From Dyella_A ginsengisoli (GTDB lineage Bacteria > Pseudomonadota > Gammaproteobacteria > Xanthomonadales > Rhodanobacteraceae): DNA of 64,000 nucleotides. The stretch is taken from positions 1,240,001-1,304,000 of the forward strand of contig NZ_JADIKM010000001.1 of assembly GCF_044904665.1 (NCBI RefSeq), in the 5' to 3' direction. Both the position numbers and the translations under genes were made by a program. Below the pieces are notes generated by a model, which was not told the DNA's origin, did not search any database, and was given only the letters and a program-made list of their open reading frames with translations. Below are positions 17,969 through 27,248 of this stretch, piece by piece (within the stretch, counting starts at the first letter, position 1; each line of letters opens with the position of its first letter).

Positions 17969-19006
17969 ATGGCCCTTGTTTCGCTACGCCAGTTGCTGGA
18001 CCACGCCGCCGAGCACGACTACGGCGTGCCCGCGTTCAACGTGAACAATCTCGAGCAGATCCAGGCCATCATGGAAGCGGCCGACGAAGTGCAGTCGCCG
18101 GTGATCCTGCAGGCCTCGGCCGGCGCGCGCAGCTACGCCGGCGAGGCGTTCCTGCGACACATGGTGCTGGCGGCGGTGGAGTCGTATCCGGATATCCCGA
18201 TCGTGCTGCACCAGGATCATGGCGCCACGCCGGCGGTGTGCCAGCAGTCGATCCGCTCCGGCTTCACCAGCGTGATGATGGACGGCTCGCTGCGCGAGGA
18301 TGCCAAGACGCCGTCGAGCTACGACTACAACGTCGACGTCACCGCCAAGGTCTGCGAATTCGCCCATGCGGTCGGCGTGTCGGTGGAAGGCGAGCTGGGC
18401 TGCCTGGGCTCGCTGGAAACCGGCGAGGCGGGCGAGGAGGACGGCGTGGGTGCCGAGGGCAAGCTCACCCACGACATGATGCTGACCGACCCGGAGCAGG
18501 CGCGTGATTTCGTCGCACGCACCGGCGTGGACGCGCTGGCGATCGCCATCGGCACCAGCCATGGCGCCTACAAGTTCACCCGCCAGCCGACCGGCGACAT
18601 CCTCGCCATCGACCGCATCGCGGCGATCCATGCCGCCGTGCCCAACACCCATCTGGTCATGCACGGCAGCTCGAGCGTGCCGCAGGAGTGGCTGGCGATC
18701 ATTCGCCAGTACGGCGGCGACATCAAGGAAACCTACGGCGTGCCGGTGGAGGAGATCGTGCGCGGCATCCGCAGCGGCGTGCGCAAGGTCAATATCGACA
18801 CCGACATCCGCCTGGCGATGACCGGCGCGATGCGCCAGCTGCTGGCCGAGAAGCCGGGCGAGTTCGATCCGCGCAAGCCGCTGATCGCCGCCAGGAAGGC
18901 CGCCCGCGGCATCTGCAAGGCCCGTTTCGAGGCGTTCGGTTCGGCCGGCCAGGCACCGGGGATCAAGCCGGTGTCGCTCGAAGCGATGGCCAGGCGCTAC
19001 GCCTGA
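17969..19006 (+). CDS. cbbA: Fructose-bisphosphate aldolase class II
   Basis: Condenses dihydroxyacetone phosphate with glyceraldehyde 3-phosphate (or erythrose 4-phosphate in the Calvin cycle). The 345-residue protein is the class II zinc type used in cbb operons. It begins MALVSLRQLLDHAAEHDYG, and has VLHQDHGAT with zinc-ligand and catalytic residues, a VEGELG motif, and the K/R-rich tail AARKAARGICKARFEAFG. The ATG at 17969 is preferred over 17963 because an ACGGAG lies six bases before it. cbbY starts three bases after its stop. Confidence 0.95.
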   Translation: MALVSLRQLLDHAAEHDYGVPAFNVNNLEQIQAIMEAADEVQSPVILQASAGARSYAGEAFLRHMVLAAVESYPDIPIVLHQDHGATPAVCQQSIRSGFTSVMMDGSLREDAKTPSSYDYNVDVTAKVCEFAHAVGVSVEGELGCLGSLETGEAGEEDGVGAEGKLTHDMMLTDPEQARDFVARTGVDALAIAIGTSHGAYKFTRQPTGDILAIDRIAAIHAAVPNTHLVMHGSSSVPQEWLAIIRQYGGDIKETYGVPVEEIVRGIRSGVRKVNIDTDIRLAMTGAMRQLLAEKPGEFDPRKPLIAARKAARGICKARFEAFGSAGQAPGIKPVSLEAMARRYA

Positions 19007-19008
19007 CC

Positions 19009-19785
19009 ATGCTGCGCGCGGTCATCTGGGACGTCGACGGCACCATCGCGGAAACCGAGCGCGACGGGCACCGCGTGGCCTTCAATCGCGCCTTTGCCGA
19101 TTGCGACCTGGCGTGGGACTGGGACGTGTCGACCTACGGGCATCTGCTGCGGGTGCCCGGTGGGCGGGAGCGTCTGCTGGCCTGGATGGACTCGCGCCCG
19201 GATGCGCCCGCCACCGAGGCCGGGCGTCTGCAACTGGCCAGTGAACTGCACCGGCGCAAGGGTCATCACTACTGCGAGCTGGTGGAGCAGGGCACGCTTG
19301 TGGCCCGGCCGGGCGTGCTGCGACTGGTGCACGCATGCGTCGACGCCGGCGTGCATCTGGCGGTGGCCACCACGACCGGGCGCGGCAACGTCGAGGCGCT
19401 GTTCCCGCGGCTGTTCGGCGCCGACTGGCGCACGCTGTTTCCGGTACGGGTGTGCGCCGAGGATGCGCCGCAGAAAAAGCCGCATCCGCAGGTCTACGAG
19501 CTGGCGCTGGAGCGGCTGGGCGTGGCCGCCGCCGATGCGATGGCAATCGAGGATTCGCCGGCCGGCCTTGGCGCATCCCGGGCGGCCGGCGTGGGCTGCG
19601 TGGTGACCCGTGGCGCCTATTTCGAGGACGCCGATTTCCGTGGCGCCGTGCACGTGTGCCGCGATCTGGATCATGCGATGGCGACGTCCGACGGCATCGG
19701 CACGCCGGTTGACCTGCCGGCGCTGCGCCACCTGCATGCGGCCGGGCGCTGGATGGTGCTGGACGAGGATGGACCGCGCCGCTGA
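19009..19785 (+). CDS. cbbY: CbbY, HAD phosphatase (xylulose-1,5-bisphosphatase)
   Basis: CbbY family members of red-type cbb operons dephosphorylate xylulose 1,5-bisphosphate, an inhibitory misfire product of RuBisCO. The 258-residue protein has HAD motif I WDVDGTIAET (D8, D10), motif II ATTTGRGN, the motif III lysine in QKKPHPQVYE and motif IV IEDSPAGLGAS. It immediately follows fba and is the last gene of the plus-strand cluster. Together with cbbZ it supplies metabolite repair for the RuBisCO side reactions. The specific substrate is inferred from family and context. Confidence 0.92.
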   Translation: MLRAVIWDVDGTIAETERDGHRVAFNRAFADCDLAWDWDVSTYGHLLRVPGGRERLLAWMDSRPDAPATEAGRLQLASELHRRKGHHYCELVEQGTLVARPGVLRLVHACVDAGVHLAVATTTGRGNVEALFPRLFGADWRTLFPVRVCAEDAPQKKPHPQVYELALERLGVAAADAMAIEDSPAGLGASRAAGVGCVVTRGAYFEDADFRGAVHVCRDLDHAMATSDGIGTPVDLPALRHLHAAGRWMVLDEDGPRR

Positions 19786-19845
19786 GCAAGGTCGGCGGCG
19801 CGACGCCAGGCGCGATGGTGCGCGTGTGCGCCACGCGCAGGCAAG

Positions 19846-19874
19846 AAAAAAGCCGCGGTCACCCGCGGCTTTTT
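19846..19874. terminator. Bidirectional rho-independent terminator between cbbY and tsf
   Basis: An eight-bp GC stem (AGCCGCGG/CCGCGGCT, loop TCAC) is flanked by an A run on the left and a T run on the right. It can therefore stop transcription from cbbY (rightward) and from tsf (leftward). It marks the right-hand boundary of the CBB cluster. Confidence 0.85.
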
Positions 19875-19902
19875 CGTCAGCAGCCCGAGGGCAGCGGGGC
19901 GA

Positions 19903-20781
19903 TCAGACCTGCATCGCCTTCGCCACTTCGGCGGCATAGTCTTCCTGCACCTTCTCGATGCCTTCGCCGACGGCCAGGCGGGCCACCGAAACCACCTCGG
20001 CGCCGTCCTTCTTCAGCGCGTCGCCGACGGTCACGTTGGTGTCCAGCACGTAGGGCTGGCCGAGCAGGGTCACCTCGGACACGATCTTGTTGATCTTGCC
20101 GGCGATGATCTTCTCCAGAATCTCGGCCGGCTTGGCCTTGTCCTTGTCGGTCATCTGGCTCAGCGCGATGTCCTTTTCCTTCGCCACGAAATCGGCGGGG
20201 ACGTCCTCGGCCTTCACGTACTGCGGGTTCATCGCCGCCACGTGCATGGCGATGCCCTTGGCCAGCTCTTCGGAGCCGCCCTTCAGGGCCACCAGCACGC
20301 CGATGCGGCCGCCATGGATGTAGCTGCCGATCACGCCGTCGCTCTCGACGCGGGCCAGGCGGCGCACGTCGATCTTCTCGCCGATGGTGGCGATCAGCGC
20401 CTTGGCGCCTTCCTCGACGTTGCTCGCGCCCGGGAAGGCAGCGGCCTTCAGGGTGTCGATGTCGGCCGCGCCGGACTCCAGCGCCACCGCAGCCACGGTG
20501 TCGCTGAACTTGACGAAGTCGGGGTTCTTGGTGACGAAGTCGGTCTCGCAGTTGACCTCGACCAGCACCGCCTTGCCGGCGGCCTGGGCGGCCACGATGC
20601 GGCCTTCGGCGGCGACGCGGTCAGCCTTCTTGTCGGCCTTGGCCAGGCCGTTCTTGCGCAGCCACTCGATGGCGACTTCGATGTCGCCGTTGTTCTCGAC
20701 CAGGGCCTTCTTGCATTCCATCATGCCGGCGCCGGACCGCTCGCGCAGTTCCTTCACCAGCTGGGCGGAGATGTTGCTCAT
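19903..20781 (-). CDS. tsf: Elongation factor Ts
   Basis: Guanine-nucleotide exchange factor for EF-Tu. The 292-residue protein has the N-terminal UBA-like domain with VKELRERSGAGMMECKKAL and the core motif VNCETDFVTKNPDF. Size is typical. It lies 68 bp after rpsB on the minus strand. In most relatives pyrH follows directly; here the terminator and the CBB cluster follow instead. Confidence 0.97.
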   Translation of the reverse strand: MSNISAQLVKELRERSGAGMMECKKALVENNGDIEVAIEWLRKNGLAKADKKADRVAAEGRIVAAQAAGKAVLVEVNCETDFVTKNPDFVKFSDTVAAVALESGAADIDTLKAAAFPGASNVEEGAKALIATIGEKIDVRRLARVESDGVIGSYIHGGRIGVLVALKGGSEELAKGIAMHVAAMNPQYVKAEDVPADFVAKEKDIALSQMTDKDKAKPAEILEKIIAGKINKIVSEVTLLGQPYVLDTNVTVGDALKKDGAEVVSVARLAVGEGIEKVQEDYAAEVAKAMQV

Positions 20782-20849
20782 GTCAGTTCCTCGAATGCTT
20801 GGGAGCGGCGTGGCCCGGGTCGGGCCACGCCGCGGGTGAAGCGTCAGGC

Positions 20850-21722
20850 TTACTCGGCGGCGTCGGACGACTCGCGACCGCCACGGCCGCGGCCGCCGTC
20901 ACGACGCGGCGCGCCAGCGCCCTTCTTGGCCGGGGCGCGGCGCGGGGCAGCCGCCTTGCGGTCCTCGTCCTTGGCGACCGGGTTGCCTTCCTCGTCCAGT
21001 TCGACGAACTCGTCGGCGTCACCCTGGGCGGCGTTCGGCGCGGCGGCCTTGCCTTCCAGGATCGAGTCGGCGGCGGCGCGGGCGTACAGCTGGATCGCGC
21101 GGATGGCGTCGTCGTTGCCCGGGATGGCGTAGTCCACCAGCTCCGGGTTGTAGTTGGTGTCGACCACGGCGATCACCGGGATGCCGAGCTTCTTGGCTTC
21201 CTGCACGGCGATGTCTTCGTGGCCGATGTCGATCACGAACAGCGCGTCGGGCAGGCGGTTCATGTTCTTGATGCCGCCCAGCGAGTTCTCCAGCTTGTCG
21301 CGCTCGCGGCGCAGGGCCAGCACTTCGTGCTTGACCAGCTTCTCGAACGAACCGTCGGTCTCGGCCGCTTCCAGTTCCTTCAGGCGGGCGACCGACTGCT
21401 TCACGGTGCGGAAGTTGGTCAGCATGCCGCCGAGCCAGCGGGCGGTGACGAAGGGCATGCCGGCGCGTGCGGCTTCCTCGGCCAACGGCTCACGGGCCGA
21501 ACGCTTGGTGCCGACGAACAGGATGGTGCCGCGCTTCTGCGCCAGACCCGACAGGAAGTTCATCGCGTCGGTGAACAGCGGCAGGGTCTTCTCGAGGTTG
21601 ATGATGTGGATCTTGCCGCGCGCGCCGAAGATGTACGGCGCCATCTTGGGGTTCCAGTAACGGGTCTGGTGACCGAAATGGACGCCCGCTTCGAGCATCT
21701 GGCGCATGGTGACTTGGGCCAT
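20850..21722 (-). CDS. rpsB: 30S ribosomal protein S2
   Basis: Small-subunit protein needed for S1 binding. The 290-residue product begins MAQVTMRQMLEAGVHFGHQT and contains the conserved TRYWNPKMAPYIFGARGKIH and PGNDDAIRAIQLY segments. It is about 45 residues longer than the E. coli protein because of a low-complexity C-terminal tail: an acidic stretch, then Arg/Lys/Ala/Gly. Similar tails are seen in Xanthomonadales. Co-oriented with tsf. Confidence 0.97.
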   Translation of the reverse strand: MAQVTMRQMLEAGVHFGHQTRYWNPKMAPYIFGARGKIHIINLEKTLPLFTDAMNFLSGLAQKRGTILFVGTKRSAREPLAEEAARAGMPFVTARWLGGMLTNFRTVKQSVARLKELEAAETDGSFEKLVKHEVLALRRERDKLENSLGGIKNMNRLPDALFVIDIGHEDIAVQEAKKLGIPVIAVVDTNYNPELVDYAIPGNDDAIRAIQLYARAAADSILEGKAAAPNAAQGDADEFVELDEEGNPVAKDEDRKAAAPRRAPAKKGAGAPRRDGGRGRGGRESSDAAE

Positions 21723-21868
21723 GGGTGTAACTCCGAATTGTCGGTTCCGGAAGGAACCTGGGGGTTGGGACCTCCACGCATCCCCGACTTCGACCGCGGC
21801 GTTTCCTGGTAAGTGGCGGAAACGGACGCGGCACCCCGAAGGCGGTGCCGATACGTGTGTGGCGTTGG

Positions 21869-21897
21869 TTGGGCTTGGTCCGCGGCGCGGTTACAAT
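21869..21897 (+). promoter_or_regulatory. Candidate sigma-70 promoter for map
   Basis: TTGGGC (21869-21874) and TACAAT (21892-21897) are separated by exactly 17 bp. Transcription would start near 21904, giving a leader of about 138 nt before the map ATG. Confidence 0.6.
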
Positions 21898-21959
21898 GCC
21901 CGTTCGCTGTGCAGTCGACATGACCCGGAAAGGGCGCGTGCGGCCTGCAAAACTCGTGA

Positions 21960-21989
21960 ATTGTAGCCGGTGCGCCGGTTAGGCGGCAA
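21960..21989 (-). promoter_or_regulatory. Candidate sigma-70 promoter for rpsB-tsf
   Basis: On the minus strand TTGCCG (21984-21989) and TACAAT (21960-21965) are 18 bp apart. The start near 21953 gives a leader of roughly 230 nt, long enough to hold an S2-type autoregulatory leader. The 319-bp rpsB-map gap contains no gene. The two candidate promoters face each other, so their transcripts would overlap by about 50 nt. Confidence 0.5.
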
Positions 21990-22041
21990 GTTGCCGGCGG
22001 ACGTTGATCCGCCGGCCCGCCGCCGCCATCTGGGTGGAACC

Positions 22042-22806
22042 ATGGCCATTACCCTCAAGACCCCCGAAGACCTGGCCGCCATGCGCGTGGCCGGCCAGCT
22101 CGCCGCCGAAGTGCTGGCGATGCTGAAAGAACACGTCAAGCCCGGCGTCACCACCGAGGACCTGGACCGCCTCGCCTACGAGCACATCGTCAAGGTGCAG
22201 AAGGCGGTTCCCGCCAACGTGGGCTACCACGGCTTCCCCAAGACCCTGTGCACCTCGGTCAACCACGTGATCTGCCACGGCATTCCGACCGAGGGCAAGG
22301 TGCTCAAGGACGGCGACATCATCAATCTGGACGTCACCGTCATCAAGGACGGCTGGCACGGCGACACCAGCCGCATGTACTGCGTGGGCACGCCGTCGGT
22401 GCTGGCGAAGCGGCTGGTGGACACCACCCACGAGGCGATGATGCGCGGCATCCAGGCGGTGCGCCCGGGCGCCACGCTCGGCGACATCGGTGCGGCGATC
22501 CAGAAGCACGCCGAGGCGGCCGGCTTCAGCGTGGTGCGCGAGTACTGCGGCCACGGCATCGGCAAGGTCTACCACGACGAGCCGCAGATCCTGCACTACG
22601 GCAAGGCGGGCACCGGCATCGAACTGAAGAAGGGCATGACCTTCACCGTCGAGCCGATGATCAACGCCGGCAAGCCGCACACCAAGCAGCTGCCCGACGG
22701 TTGGACCGTGGTCACCAAGGACCACTCGCTCTCCGCCCAGTGGGAGCACACCATCGCGGTGACCGACGACGGCTTCGAGATCCTCACGCCCTGGCCGGAT
22801 GCCTGA
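22042..22806 (+). CDS. map: Methionine aminopeptidase type I
   Basis: Removes the initiator methionine from nascent proteins. The 254-residue protein has the pita-bread fold motifs: CHGIP with the substrate His, INLDVTVIKDGWHGDTSRM with two metal-ligand Asp, EYCGHGIGKVYHDEP with the metal His, and FTVEPMINAG with a metal Glu. The start MAITLKTPEDL fits the family; an upstream in-frame ATG 24 codons earlier is not family-like. It is divergent from rpsB and followed by a clear terminator. Confidence 0.96.
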   Translation: MAITLKTPEDLAAMRVAGQLAAEVLAMLKEHVKPGVTTEDLDRLAYEHIVKVQKAVPANVGYHGFPKTLCTSVNHVICHGIPTEGKVLKDGDIINLDVTVIKDGWHGDTSRMYCVGTPSVLAKRLVDTTHEAMMRGIQAVRPGATLGDIGAAIQKHAEAAGFSVVREYCGHGIGKVYHDEPQILHYGKAGTGIELKKGMTFTVEPMINAGKPHTKQLPDGWTVVTKDHSLSAQWEHTIAVTDDGFEILTPWPDA

Positions 22807-22815
22807 GGGGCGAGA

Positions 22816-23003
22816 AGTGAGTGGAGAGGAGTGAGGAGTGAGAGAGGGCGCCACGGTTGACGTGGCGCCCTTTGCATTTGGACGATCCGTGGTGACGTGG
22901 GCATGAGGTGATACGGAGCCGCGTCCAGGGCCGCAGCGCTGGCCATGCCGGGGTCTACACTGTCCTGCCTTCTCTCACTCCTCACTCCTCTTCACTCACT
23001 CCT
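22816..23003. repeat. Imperfect inverted repeat of about 31 bp flanking the map terminator
   Basis: A GAGTGAGGAGTGAGAG-type tract at 22816-22846 is nearly the reverse complement of the tract at 22971-23003, with only a few mismatches. The 124 bp between them hold the map terminator and no gene. The right arm abuts the glnD start, so the usual purine Shine-Dalgarno is missing there. The sequence looks like a dispersed repeat family; copies elsewhere cannot be checked here. Confidence 0.7.
22846..22873 (+). terminator. Rho-independent terminator of map
   Basis: A perfect 10-bp stem (GGGCGCCACG/CGTGGCGCCC) with a GTTGA loop is followed by TTTGCATTTG. It lies 40 bp after the map stop. Confidence 0.8.
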
Positions 23004-23007
23004 CCTA

Positions 23008-25650
23008 ATGACTTCCGCCTCCGTCCCGCTGCCGCCGCTGCCGCGCCTGCCCGTCGCGGTGCCCCGTTCGGGCGTCTCGACCGAGGCGCGCAAGGCGCTG
23101 CGCCAGCTGCTGGGCGACATGGACCGTGCGCTGGCCACCGCTTTCCGCGACGGCGCCGATGCCACGGCCCTGGCGGCGCGGCGCGGCGAGTCGGTGGCGC
23201 GCATCGTGGTGCACGTGTGGAACGCCTGCCTGGGCGAGGTGCTCGACACCGCGCTGTTCGCGGTGGGCGGGTTCGGTCGCGGCCTGCTGTTCCCGCACTC
23301 GGATGTCGACCTGCTGGTCCTTACCACCCGCGACGAGCCGGCCCTGCGCCGCGCGCTGGAGCAGTGCTTCGCCACGTTCTGGGACATCGGCCTGAAGGTC
23401 GGCCACGCGGTGCGTGAGCCCGCGCAGTGCCGCGCGCTTGCCGCCGCGGAGGCCAGCGTGTTCACCAGCCTGCTCGACGCGCGCCGGCTGGCCGGCGATC
23501 CGGCGCTGGACGCCACGTTGCGCACCATCGTCGACGATCCGGCGCTGTGGCCGCCGCGCGCCTACCTCGCCGCGCGACTGGCCGAGCGCGACGCCCGCCA
23601 CGCCCGCTTCGACGACACCGCCTACAACCTCGAACCCAACCTCAAGGACGGCCCCGGTGGCCTGCGCACGCTCGATTCGCTGCGCTGGCTGGGCCTGCGC
23701 CTCGCGCACGCCGACGGCTTCGACGCGATGGTCGCCGAGGGCCTGCTCGACCCGGCCGAGCGCGCCACGCTGGCCGAGGCCGAGGCCACGCTGCGCCGCT
23801 ACCGCTTCGCCCTGCACCTGGAGGCCGGGCGGCCGGAGGAGCGACTGCTGTTCGACTTCCAGCGCGGGCTGGCCGCGCGCATGGGCTTTGTCGACCAACA
23901 CGAGAAGAACCTCGGCGTCGAGCAGTTCATGCAGGGCTACTACCGCGCCGCCAGCCAGGTGGAGCGGCTGGGCGTGCAGATCGTCGAGCGCTTCGAGGAG
24001 ATGCTCGAGCCGGACGGCGCGATGACGCCGATCGGCGACGGCTTCGTGCAGCACGGCCGGCGGATCGCCGCGGCCGATCCGGAGTTGTTCATGACGCGGC
24101 CGGCAGCGCTGGTGGAGATCTTCCTGGCGCGGCTGGACCATCCGGAGCTGATCGGCTTCAGCGCCGAGACCATGCGGCGCATCCACCAGGCCACCGCCCG
24201 TCACGGCACCGCGCTGGCCGACGATCCGGCCGCGCTGGCGGCATTTCTCAAGCTGCTGCAGCGCGGCGCGCCGGCGGTGGATGCGCTGTGGCGGATGAAC
24301 CGGCACGGCCTGCTGGCGGCGATCCTGCCGGCGTTCGGCAAGGTGTTCGGCCGCATGCAGTACGACCTGTTCCACGTCTATACCGTGGACGAACACACGC
24401 TGCGCGTGCTGCGCAACCTGGCGCGCTTCGCCGATCCGGCGGCGTTCAAGGAATTCCCGCTCGGCTGCCAGATATGGAGCTCGTTGGACAAGCCCGAACT
24501 GATGCTGCTGGCCGGTCTGTTCCACGATATCGCCAAGGGCCGCGGCGGCGATCACTCGGTGCTCGGCGAGGAGGACGCCCGCGCGTTCTGCACCCGGCTG
24601 GGCCTGTCGCCGGAGAGCGTGGACACCGTCGCCTGGCTGGTGCGCCAGCACCTGTTGATGAGCACCACCGCGCAGCGCCAGGACATCACCGACCCGGACG
24701 TGGTGCACCGCTTTGCCGAGACGGTGGACGACCGCCTGCGGCTGGACCGGCTCTACCTGCTCACCATCGCCGACATCATCGGCACCAGCCCGCGCCTGTG
24801 GAACGCCTGGAAGGACCGCCTGCTGGCCGATCTCTACACCGCCACCCGCTACGCGCTGCGCAGCGATGCCGCGCTGCCGCGCGATGCCGGCGCCAGCATC
24901 GCCGAGTGCCGCACCTACGCCATGGCGTTGCTCGAAGCCGAAGGCTTTGCGCCGGCGCAGGTCGAGGCGGTCTGGAACGACTTCCCCGAGCGCAGCTTCC
25001 TGCGCCACCGCCCCGAGCAGGTCGCTTGGCAGACCGCGGCGATCCTGCGAGCCGGCGGCGCGATGCCGCTGGTGGAGGTGCATCCGTTCTCGATCCGCGG
25101 CAGCACCGAGCTGTTCGTCTGCGCGCCCGATCGCGACGGTCTGTTCGCCAGCGTCACCGCGATGCTCGACCGCATGCATTTCTCGGTGATGGAGGCGCGC
25201 GTGCTCAACTCGCCCAGCGGGCTGGCGATGGACACCTTCCTGCTGCTGGAGGCGGACACGCAGATGCCCGCCAATGCGGCGCGCTCGGATGAATTGCGTC
25301 AGCGCCTGCTGCGCGCGCTGGCCGAGGCCAAGCCGGTGCAGCCGACCCGGCGCGGGCTGTCGCGGCACTTGAAGCATTTCCAGATGCCGCCGCGCATCGC
25401 CTTCAGCGCCATCGACGGACGCACCCAGATGGCGCTGGTCTGCAGCGACCGTCCCGGCCTGCTCGCCGCCGTGGCGCAGGTGCTGCTGGAGGTCGGCGTG
25501 CGCGTGCAGGACGCGCGTATCGCCACCTTCGGCGAACGCGTGGAGGATTTCTTCCAGCTCACCGACCGCCACGACGCCCCGCTGTCGGCCGAGCTGCAGG
25601 AGCGGCTGCAGGGCGCGCTGCTGCAGCGCCTGGCGCCACCGAAGGCCTGA
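23008..25650 (+). CDS. glnD: Bifunctional uridylyltransferase/uridylyl-removing enzyme GlnD
   Basis: Senses glutamine and uridylylates or deuridylylates PII proteins, controlling nitrogen metabolism. The 880-residue protein has the nucleotidyltransferase motif GGFGRGLLFPHSDVDLLV (about residues 88-105), a GlnD-linker helix region, an HD domain with LFHDIAKGRGGDHS, and two C-terminal ACT domains (FVCAPDRDGLFASV and LVCSDRPGLLAAV). The start MTSASVPL was chosen as most family-like, but the ribosome site is poor because a repeat occupies that place; an in-frame ATG at 22945 is an alternative. Its target is probably the PII protein encoded at 58050-58388. Confidence 0.95.
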   Translation: MTSASVPLPPLPRLPVAVPRSGVSTEARKALRQLLGDMDRALATAFRDGADATALAARRGESVARIVVHVWNACLGEVLDTALFAVGGFGRGLLFPHSDVDLLVLTTRDEPALRRALEQCFATFWDIGLKVGHAVREPAQCRALAAAEASVFTSLLDARRLAGDPALDATLRTIVDDPALWPPRAYLAARLAERDARHARFDDTAYNLEPNLKDGPGGLRTLDSLRWLGLRLAHADGFDAMVAEGLLDPAERATLAEAEATLRRYRFALHLEAGRPEERLLFDFQRGLAARMGFVDQHEKNLGVEQFMQGYYRAASQVERLGVQIVERFEEMLEPDGAMTPIGDGFVQHGRRIAAADPELFMTRPAALVEIFLARLDHPELIGFSAETMRRIHQATARHGTALADDPAALAAFLKLLQRGAPAVDALWRMNRHGLLAAILPAFGKVFGRMQYDLFHVYTVDEHTLRVLRNLARFADPAAFKEFPLGCQIWSSLDKPELMLLAGLFHDIAKGRGGDHSVLGEEDARAFCTRLGLSPESVDTVAWLVRQHLLMSTTAQRQDITDPDVVHRFAETVDDRLRLDRLYLLTIADIIGTSPRLWNAWKDRLLADLYTATRYALRSDAALPRDAGASIAECRTYAMALLEAEGFAPAQVEAVWNDFPERSFLRHRPEQVAWQTAAILRAGGAMPLVEVHPFSIRGSTELFVCAPDRDGLFASVTAMLDRMHFSVMEARVLNSPSGLAMDTFLLLEADTQMPANAARSDELRQRLLRALAEAKPVQPTRRGLSRHLKHFQMPPRIAFSAIDGRTQMALVCSDRPGLLAAVAQVLLEVGVRVQDARIATFGERVEDFFQLTDRHDAPLSAELQERLQGALLQRLAPPKA

Positions 25651-25724
25651 GCCCGCCCACCGCACCCGCGGTGCGGAGTATCGTCGGCCCGCCGCAATGG
25701 GCGGTTCACGTCCGGAAAACTGTC

Positions 25725-26303
25725 ATGTCGACCAAACGCATCGTTGCGCTCGTTGCGGCGAGCCTGTGCCTGTGGGGCGCGCTGATCGGATCGGCCTTGG
25801 CGGCCGAGGCTGCCGCCAAGCCCGCGACGAGCTGGGTCTATCCGCTGATTCCCAAGTTCGGCGCCGTGCACCCGCGGCCGGACCTGCCCGAGCAGCCTGA
25901 TCCCAAGGTCGACTACAAGGTGTTTGTCGATGTGGTCAGCGGCAACCCGGACCACGCCAAGCCGCTCGAGTCGCTCGATCGCCTGGCGCGGCTGGTCAAC
26001 CTGATGGCCTACGCCAAGGTGCCGGCCAGCCATGTCCACATCGTGGCGCTGATCGAGCGTCAGGCGACCCCGGCGGTGTTCGGCAACGCGATGTATCGCC
26101 AGCACTTCAAGGTCGACAACCCCAATCTGGAGATCCTCCATGCCCTGAAAATCGCTGGCGTGCATCTGGTGGTGTGCAGCCAGGCGCTGGCCGGCATGGG
26201 CGTGGCCGACAGCGAGGTGTCGCCGGATGTCACGGTGACGCTGTCCGCGCTCACCGATGCGGTGGTCTACGGCCAGCGCGGCTACAGCTACATGCAGCTG
26301 TAG
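25725..26303 (+). CDS. Secreted DsrE-family protein
   Basis: A 192-residue protein with a signal peptide (MSTKRIVALVAASLCLWG... cleaved near ALAAEAAA), so it is probably periplasmic. The mature part has the DsrE/DsrF-like alpha/beta pattern: VDYKVFVDVVSGNPDHA, then LARLVNLMAYAKVP, HVHIVALIERQATPAVF, and GVHLVVCSQALAGMGV with the single conserved Cys. DsrE-like proteins can relay sulfur or act as small regulators; no partner sulfur genes are nearby, so the function is unknown. It starts 74 bp after glnD. Confidence 0.8.
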   Translation: MSTKRIVALVAASLCLWGALIGSALAAEAAAKPATSWVYPLIPKFGAVHPRPDLPEQPDPKVDYKVFVDVVSGNPDHAKPLESLDRLARLVNLMAYAKVPASHVHIVALIERQATPAVFGNAMYRQHFKVDNPNLEILHALKIAGVHLVVCSQALAGMGVADSEVSPDVTVTLSALTDAVVYGQRGYSYMQL

Positions 26304-26420
26304 GCATTCAACGGACGTCTGGACGGCCATTCGACCATTGGCGCCACGGCTTCAGGCGGGCGCGCCGCCAAGTGCAGTAATCTTGGCGGCCCGACCTCCG
26401 ATCACAGGCCGTATCCGCCC

Positions 26421-27244
<824 letters not shown>

Positions 27245-27248
<4 letters not shown>

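Noticed and set aside
8293..19785. The CBB cluster as part of an integrative element or plasmid
   Set aside because: No integrase, transposase, tRNA target or direct repeats were found at either edge, so a mobile-element call is not supported even though gene gain is likely.
25655..25680. GC-rich hairpin just after glnD (CCGCACC/GGTGCGG)
   Set aside because: No T run follows and the next gene is close; too weak to call a terminator.
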